A stretch of 64,000 bases of DNA from Pyrocephalus nanus (taxonomy: Eukaryota; Chordata; Aves; Passeriformes; Tyrannidae). Positions 52,801 to 61,800 of the stretch are shown here, in pieces; the stretch's first letter is position 1; the number at the start of each line of letters is the position of its first letter. Below the pieces are notes generated by a model. That model was given only the letters and a program-made list of their open reading frames with translations, made no database searches and was not told the DNA's origin. The DNA lies in the NCBI GenBank assembly GCA_038380795.1, contig CM076268.1:31133501-31197500 (forward strand), given 5' to 3'. The position numbers were made by a program, and so were the translations under genes.

Positions 52801-55800
52801 CAGGGCCTTGCCAATAACCTCGACGTTTCAAAGTATATTCCCTTTATTATATTTAGTCACTTGCCAATTTAACAGAGGCCAAAATCCTTTCCAGTTGCTA
52901 TTGCTACAGTTGCTATCGAGGTCCTGAGCCTCCCTTAATGAATCCTGCCATGGAAAAGAGACACAACTAGGCTGCAACTGTGAGGTTGATCCACTTGGAC
53001 ACAATCCACGCTCCAAATAAGTGGTAGTCTTCAACCAGAGGTTGGCCAAACAAGCCAAAAAGATGAACTCTTAAACCAAATGGACTCTCTGAGCCAGTCC
53101 ACCCTGCAGTTACACCAATGTACTGGTGGCACAAAGGAGAGGGAAGTTGTATCACAGGTTTATGTCAGAATAAAGCAACTGTGAAACTGTTAAGTCTTGT
53201 ATGTATTGGTTGAAAACCTTTTGTGGCAGCAGAGAGGGCCTAACTGGTAGGAGAGAGAGGCTTTCTATAACATTTCAGGAAGGCTGTCCTGATATATGCA
53301 GTGTAATGAGAGCAAAAAAAAGTCTGGCCAAACAACTGGTTACCAATCTGCTACATGATTTTGGAGCAGAAAGAATAAAACTTCTCTCTCAACCCTCAGT
53401 CTTGTGTCCTATCCACTGAACTGCTAGTTTAAAGACATTTTTTCAAAACCTTTTACGAGCTTGCTCAGCTCTAGTAGTGTAAAAGGAACCATTTAACACA
53501 TTTAAAGCATTATTTGCTTACCCTGTAGCAGATACAAAACATACCAAATATTCATTTCAGATAAATATTAGATTTGCAAGCTATTATGTAGTTTTTGTAA
53601 CTCCTGACACACAGAATTATCTAACTGGTCACAAACATAGATAAATCAAGAAACAAAGTAGCATATATTTACTTAATGTATTTTCTCAGTGAAATGCTTT
53701 AACATGGCATTCCACTTGATGGTGCCATGAACTGTCTGAAAGTAACAATGGTTGCACATTCATGTAGTAAAGTAATGAGAGAAGTCATTGGTAAGTATCT
53801 GAATATGGAATATTTAAACCTCTAACACTCCTGCTGAAGCAGGGAAAAACCAGGGGATTCTCTGTTACATTTAGCAACTGCAAAAACAACTACTGGTTCC
53901 AGGAAAAATGGTGTAATATAAAGTGCTATTATACAGAGATAGGTGGGTGGTTCTGAACTTTTTAAGAGAGTGCCACAGGAGAAATACAGTTCACATGAAT
54001 CCTGCAGCATCATTAGAAATGAATCCACAGAGAGGGAAACTGTCATACCTTTGCTTTTGTATGTAACACTGTGACGAACAGAAGGGAGAAAGTCTTCCCT
54101 CTTAGAAGACTGGAAAGAAGCCTCCTTCTTTATACTGCTTTTTCAAACTTCTGAGACATTTTACTAAAATTTTCCTGGCTAGTTAACACATACACACACA
54201 CACACTATAAAAAGCCTCTGGCTGCATGTTCCCACCAGGGTAAATAATGTTCGGCATACATCCCAAGCCACGTCAGATGGATGCACACACAGACTTAAGC
54301 CAGTGGAGAGCTGCTGAAGCAGCCTCCAGCATTAAAGCATTAACAACTGTTCCCAGTGCTGGAAAACACTGGCATTAGCTCACTAAAAACTTCAGGCTTC
54401 GATAGAAGTCTCTGGGAACATCCTCTAACTGCAGTGTAGGGGGCTTCTCACTGCAAGCCAGGGACAAAGTAGATGAGACTCTCCAGTTAGGAAAGCTTTG
54501 CCATCTAACAGTTAAACTTTATTTTACTAACATTTCACATCTGTGACATTACACTGCTATGACAAACATGGAAATGCTTTTCCAAACAGCATTATACTTG
54601 AATCAGTTCCTGGCACAGCGTCTGACCGCAGAGCTGTGCCAGGGCACAGTGCCTGCCTCCCGGGGAAGGCAATCCATTCCACCAAGCAGCTCGAGCACCA
54701 GTGTGTCAGCCCAGGGCTCAAACACCAAATCAATCTTCCCAGCATTCCTCTTTGCAATTGCAACCAGGCTGGGTCACCCAGAAATAAGAGGTTTGCAAGT
54801 CAGTCCTGTTATACTTCTCTATGGACTAAACTTGACATTTTCATTAAAGCACAGGAATTACATTAAACTGGGTATGTGTGTAGGCTGATGGACTGTGAGA
54901 CCTCCATTAACACTCATTTTAAATACTATGAGAAGTATTTTTCTCCATCTCTTTCTTTTTTATGATAGTGTAATGGAGCATCGGTCTCACAGCTGAGGAA
55001 CAAGATTTAACCTTGAGGGGCAAGGCACAAGTAACCTCCAACAGTCCACACAAAAAGACTGAATTATGGACAAAGAGCTAAAATAGCCCCCACAGCAGTT
55101 GCTTTCTGAATGACTGATCTGTATCTACTGACAAAAGAGGCAAAAAAAGATCTAAGAGAAACCAAAACACACAAGCAGTAATTTAACACTTTACAGAAAG
55201 ACAGTTACAGCGGATCAGCAGCTCTGCAACAAATGAGAATAAACAGCCTATACAATACTCTAGTTCATAAAGAACTGACCTCTAGAACTTTTTCTTTCCT
55301 TTGCTTTGTAACAATCTAGGCAGACCACAAATCCACATTTTTGGCAGACCCAATGAATGTTAAATAATGTGGCTTCACATGCATCACACATCTCACGGAC
55401 TCCTCTCACTGCTCTCTTCCATGCAATTTTGGCTGAAATACAAAATAAGCAGAATAAAAGGACTGAAATTTAAAAGCAAAGCACAGAATGAATAGGCTTT
55501 ATAGATGAAGTATTCATAGGTTTCCCCCCAGACACAACTGGGTGTTGGGGGAGGAAAGTGATCCTTCATAAACAGACCATCAACGTGTACCCCCTTAGTT
55601 CCATTGCACAGCCTCCCCATCAATGCTACCATCAATACACTGCGAAGAAATGAGGCATTCAAAAAACACAGACTAAAGTCACACAGAAAAAATACTGCTG
55701 CAAGTATGAAGAACCTCTTCAGCATATACTTTTAACCCCATGTGCTCAGGAGAGCTCAGGGTTTTTCCTCTGAGTGCCCGTGGAATACGTTTAATCTCAA

Positions 55801-58800
55801 GGGCAGCCAAAGTACTGATCTGGATGGTTGGAGTTGGCAGGAGGGGAGAGAGGTGCCTGTTCCGGAGACCTGGCCAGTACGTCTGTTTTCTGCCCCACTT
55901 CCTCCACATACTGCCTGGAATTAGTAGAGCCACCAGGCTGTTTCCACCCTGTGCCCATCTGCCATGGGCCAGAAGGACGGATTGTGGCTCTGGAGGGGAG
56001 GAGGTGACAGTGTTAACACATGCTCTGCTACCTTCTCCTTTGTTCTGGGAAGGAGACACATCAGAAACACACTGTCTGTTGGCAGGAGTCAGTGCCTGGC
56101 TCGTGGTGGGCCTTGGCTTGGAGCTGCCTGCTCTGGCTGGAGAGCTGGAGGCCAAGCTGGGAACTGAGGCTGCTCCAACCCCAACAGCTGCCTGGCCCCG
56201 GCCCTGCAATGGGCTGGCCCTGAGGAAGAAACCTGCCCCTTGCCACCATGCTCTCTTAAAGAACAGCATAGGAAAATCCAACAGGACAGTCTGGAGAACA
56301 AGAGCTACTCAACAAGAAGCAATGGGTCACTTAGGGAAAACTGCACTACACTTTGAGAGCACTGAGACTTCTTACCGTCCTTCTTCACCCAGGACATGGC
56401 TGTCTTCTCAGATGTTACTAGCTGACAAAATTTATCACCTATGATATCTAGAATGTATTTAGAAGTTTCCAGGTCCAGTTCATCATCATCATAGTTTTCA
56501 TGTGTCCATAAACTCAGTGCTTCATCATCATACTGATCAGGAGAGGAGAAACCATCTATCCTAACCACTCCGTTCTTACTAAAAGATAACCTAAAAATGA
56601 AAAGACACGGTTTAAGTGCATGTGTCATTGTATTCTGTGACTTAGAGTTTACTTGTTTACTTCACCTTGCTGTTTAGGTCTTACAACACCAAAGTGTTCT
56701 TTTTAACCTTCTTTAGCATCCTACAATATATTTTAATTTTAAAATAAACCCTACTGATGAAAACAGTTTTAAAATGACCAATAAGGAACCATGAAAACTA
56801 CAATTAACCTTTTAGGCACTTTTTTGCATTTTTTTTTTCTCATCACTGTTACTCTCTAACACTTATTACTAATTTAAAATTGCAGACAGAAAAATTTGGG
56901 CTTTTTTTCTTTTTTTGGTCAAAGTTTGGTTCCACCTACTCCTCACTTTCAATTTTTGGAGTGTCTGCAACAGCAGTCACTCAGTCTGACTCATATTTTA
57001 TAGATTCTTGTATCCTACTGCTCTCAAACTAATAGAAAGAGAAAACTAATAGAAGATAATGGTTTTGTATCCACTAAGGTCTGACCCTTAAAATAAGTAC
57101 AGCCTTTCCTGTTACCTTGCCCAATACCATTCCACCAACTCTGGCTTATTTAGCTTATTTTAAAGCAGTAACAATTCATGATTCCATCCTGTACAAAACA
57201 GGGTAAATCATTTTACATATGTGATTATTATAATAGTTAAAGAATTTATGTCAGCTAAACAGTCCTGAATTTAGAAATACCAAAAAATGACATTTACGTA
57301 TGCAAGAAGAAATTATGAACTTTGAGTTACAACAATATCCAACAGAAGTGCAAACTTTGTTGACAATTCAGGCCCTACTATCTCAACACAATGAAAATAA
57401 TTAAACTGCTGTAAAGTTTACCACAATATAGCCAAAATGTTCAAATTAAATTCCATCACAGTGTTTTAAAATGCTGGCAAAGTTTTTTGTTCTCTCCTTT
57501 ATACAGGACAAAAAAGCCACCAAAAATTCCAGCTTTGCCACATTAGGAAGCAAACACTCTTTACACAGAAGGTATTCAGAGTCCAACCTTGAAATGATTC
57601 CAGTAGGACTACCACCAAGTCTTGTAACTACTTTCATTACAAAAAAATTAAACCCAATCTAGGGAACAGTTTCTTGTCCAAAATGAGCTGGATGTACACT
57701 GACAACACAGTCTGTGTGCAAATTAAAGCTGTTTCACACTTTCCCCATGACTGTGCTGCCCGCACCATGTGCACTACACTGCACCCTGGGAAATCTTCCT
57801 TCTGAGTTTCCCCGATAGGCCATTAATTGTGAAAAAGGAGGTCACAACTCCTCTCTGTCCTCAGAAAACTCCCAGAAAACCTGAAGCAGCATTCCCACCA
57901 TACACTGGCAGAAGAACAATTACAAATAAGTGCAACTCCGCCATTGCACAGCTTGTCCAGAAAAACTGAAGCTTGCCTTTTGAAAATCCCACTTCAAATG
58001 TCAGACACCTGTGTAATGGTGATGTGCTGTATTTTCTGCTTGCCTAAGGTACACCAGGCAGATGTTCTGATGTCTTTGCTACAAAGCTCTGAACAGCAAT
58101 GAAGCGAATCCACAAAAGAAATAAGAAATACAAATGTAAATACTCTTAAATTAGATGCTGTCTTTTATTGGGCAGACTGACTGAGCCAGAAAAATCAGAC
58201 ATCTTTCAAGCATGCAATTCCTTTGTCTGTATTATTTTTAGAAATTAAAATACCCCATTATTGGGAAAATAGTCACACTTACCGCCGAAAGTAGTAAAAT
58301 CTACAAAATACTGGTGAATGAGTGGGTTCTTCGCCTTTCTTACTTCTTATTAACCTACATTCTCTGCATTTTTGCAAATTTGGTCCTATTTCAGAGCAAG
58401 AATCATCCTGCAAAAAGGACTCTCCTGTTTGCTTCAGCTTCTTTACTTTGCGCCAGTCCTTTAACACTGAGCGAGGGATACCGGCTGCAAAACAAGAGAG
58501 TGTCAGATGAGGTGCTCACAGATCCCAGTCAACATCAGTCAGGGTCCAACATTTGCTACCTGCATAACATATTCCATTATTATTTCCACTTGTCTGCCTG
58601 TCAGCACCCAGGTTAAACAGCAAAGGTACCAGTTAAACTGAGGCAGGCAGGAGCACAGTTAAGTATCTGCTGAGCTCCCAGGACACTGCATTTCCCTTGT
58701 ATTAGCTGCACCATTCACCAAATATTCCACTAAAACCATCTTCACAATCTCATTCTGACAAAACAAGCAAACAAATAACAATACCTCAAGAAAGGTAGGT

Positions 58801-61800
58801 CTGAACTCTGTTTCAAGAGAAGATGAGGGCAAAAAAGGCAACAATTTAATGAATAAAAGCAGATCTTGAAAAAAACAATGCAAAACCCAAAAAACAAACC
58901 CCTACTTTTTCAAAACTTATTTTTGCTGAAGGTTACAGATATGATTAGAGAAGAGCAGCACATTTACTCTCTGTGGAGTTTGTTGGCTTTGCAAGGCTAA
59001 GCAGTATAATTCTATTTTAGACACTGAAGTCAGCAGATCTGACACCGAGTAACACGAGGAGCGAGTCTATTGAGTAATCTGTGTGATTTTCACATACAAG
59101 ATTTGAAACTGAACGCTGCTGTTATTGAACCAGGCTTTCATTTCAATGACTCTTAGAAGTGGCACCAGTCTTATCTGAAGATAGATAGAAGTATCTGTCA
59201 TTTCATCTACCACTACTCCTGAAAGTTCATGTCCTGTAAACGGGGATCTGATGCAGGATGACAGAGGTCAGGGTGCTAACTTTGGACTTGGGACCTGGGT
59301 TCAGATCAGTATTTTGCCAGAGACGACTTGTGCAAACTTTGCAAGTGACAGACTGCCTGTGCCTCAGTTCATGGCCTACGAACTGCAGCCCACACTCATC
59401 CAGGCCATGTCAGTAACTGGATTACAACTTGAGAGTAGAAACTCCGAAGTACAGGTTTACTAGTCCAAAAATAATGTTTCCTGCCTTGGAAGCAGAGATC
59501 CTGGGTGTCATCTGGGGGCTGCCACACTTCAAGCTCTGTGAGTAGGAACTTGGAAGACCCCCAACACCGGGCGGGCTGTGCAAAGCCTTGCTTTGCAGGA
59601 GGGAGCCTCCCAGCCTGGAGCTCTGAGCGCTCTGGCTAGCACACGAGCTCCTGGGGCTTTCCAAAACAGCACCAGGACAAAGCAATTTTCAACCCTGGCA
59701 GCATCCAGATACCACCCATGTTGCAAAACTGCCACTGAGCCCCAGATCCTGCAGCACAGTTAGTTATCTTCAGCCACCTACAGAGAGCCCAGGCAGCCGT
59801 CCCAGAGGAACCTCTTCTTTCAAAAAAGCTCCTCAAGGTTGACTATGTTTTTGTGTAAATCTTTGTGGAAAGTTCTTTTTGAAGGAGAATCTCTGACCAG
59901 CTCTCTCTCAGAAATTTTAACAACCACAAAGAAAATCTTTTGCAACAATACAAAGGTCGTAAAGACCTAACATGTTACATGTGTATGTTTACAGTTTACT
60001 TCAAGAAAGAAGCTGAAAAGGATTTTACAGGCATGTTTGCCTTGATCTTCCCTTTGGTTGGGGGGGAAAAGTAATACTACTATCACTGGACCCAATACCC
60101 AGAATACCTCAGATAGACTACAATACTTCCAGCACCCAGTACAACTTAGGGATCAAGTACTCTCAAATACCAGAAGAGTAACTTTATACATCAGACAGTG
60201 AAAAGCCACAGAATGTATGTAATTACAGGCAGCATTATTCATTTTCTTGCTACCTGTACTTAAAAATTCATATGAAAAGTAATTTAATGGTAGACTCTCT
60301 CATAATCAACCAGACCAAAGACAAAAGAAGAATCCTTGGAAAAGAATAAACTGAGATAAAAAATAAGGCAAGTTCTTAAATAAAATCCCTTACGTTGGCA
60401 GACCAGTTTCTCTTTTCAGATTAATCTACTTACAATCTGCTTACATGTTACAGTACTACATTTAAATTGAAATTTGTATTTCCCTAAATTTCTTTACTCC
60501 TTAAACAAGGAGTACATGTTAACACCATGTACTACACATGATAGGAGTGTGAAATGATGCTCCCTTAAACCTTTCATTAAATTAACCAAATCATAACAGA
60601 GTGGCATCAGGCTCTCAAGGAAGCGCCTCTGGCTTTCTGATTAAAGGACGAATTAAAGCTCAACAATAGAGAATCTCTCCCTCCAGCAGTGCTCTAAAAA
60701 TAAAGGCATTAGATCTTAAAATTAAAAAAGCCCCAACATATACATGTATCTCAAGACATATATATGTATAGTTGTGCCACTTGGCACAACTATATGCACC
60801 AGCCTGCTCAATTCTGATGGACAGCATAAACCAGTTTGTTTACTGCTTATTTTTAGACCAAGAACCAGTTTGTTAACAGAGAGATACAAAATGCTGTATT
60901 TCTTACACCAGGGCATTTCAAATGGCCTCAAGACAGATATATCTGGCCCTACTCATTTACACAGGCATGCTTTTTAACTCTTTTCCCAGCTATCGTGCAT
61001 GACAAACCCTCCAGGATTATCAGTGCTAGACTTCACATTAGTCTGTGTCTTCCAGATCAGATTAATATACTCACTGCTGTTACTGCTGCTCTGCAACTTC
61101 AGCTTGCTTTTCTCTTTGGCGCTCCTGCTCAGAACACCATTTGGTTTCACTTCTTCCTCGGTATCACCCTTTTTTTTCTGCAAATCATTTTGTTTCTTTT
61201 TGTAAGTTGGCTTGGGCTGCCTTTTAGTCCTTTGCTCTGACTTGCTCTCGCTTTCATCAGAGTCGCCGCTTTCAGAGCCAGACTCGTAAGCTCGTTTTCC
61301 TTTTCTCCTTGGGTGCTTCTCTTCTTTTGCAAACTTATCTGCCAAGATTTTGCTATCTATGTTATTTTGCAAATCATTTGATGTAGAAGCTATTAAATTG
61401 ACAGTACATGGCTTAATAATTTCTGAAACACTGTTCCCTGAATTCTCTTTTTTATTAGTGTTTTTATCTTCCTCCGAATGCCTTGTTAGCCAAGCCTTTT
61501 TCAGTTTAGTGTGGTAGTTTGGCTGACTCGTCTGGGAAGTTTGCCCACTGCCTACAGAGTTCGCTTTGTTTACTGTATTACAGACGATACCACTGTCTAG
61601 GGAGAGAGAGGTTGAAAATGTCTGATTTTTCACAGAGTTGGACTCGGCCTCACTGCTGTTACTACTTTTAAACTGAGCTGCAGCCAACGCCGCCTTGTGC
61701 TTTTTCAAATGGACAAAGTCGGTGGAGGTGGAGAATCCCGAGCTGGGCTGAGCAGCGCTGCCTGTGCTGCCAGCAGCGGGTGTAACCGGAGCTGGAGTGC

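Noticed and set aside
60767..60794. MicroRNA precursor at the intronic hairpin
   Set aside because: The loop of 2 bases and the 13-bp stem are too short for Drosha/Dicer substrates.
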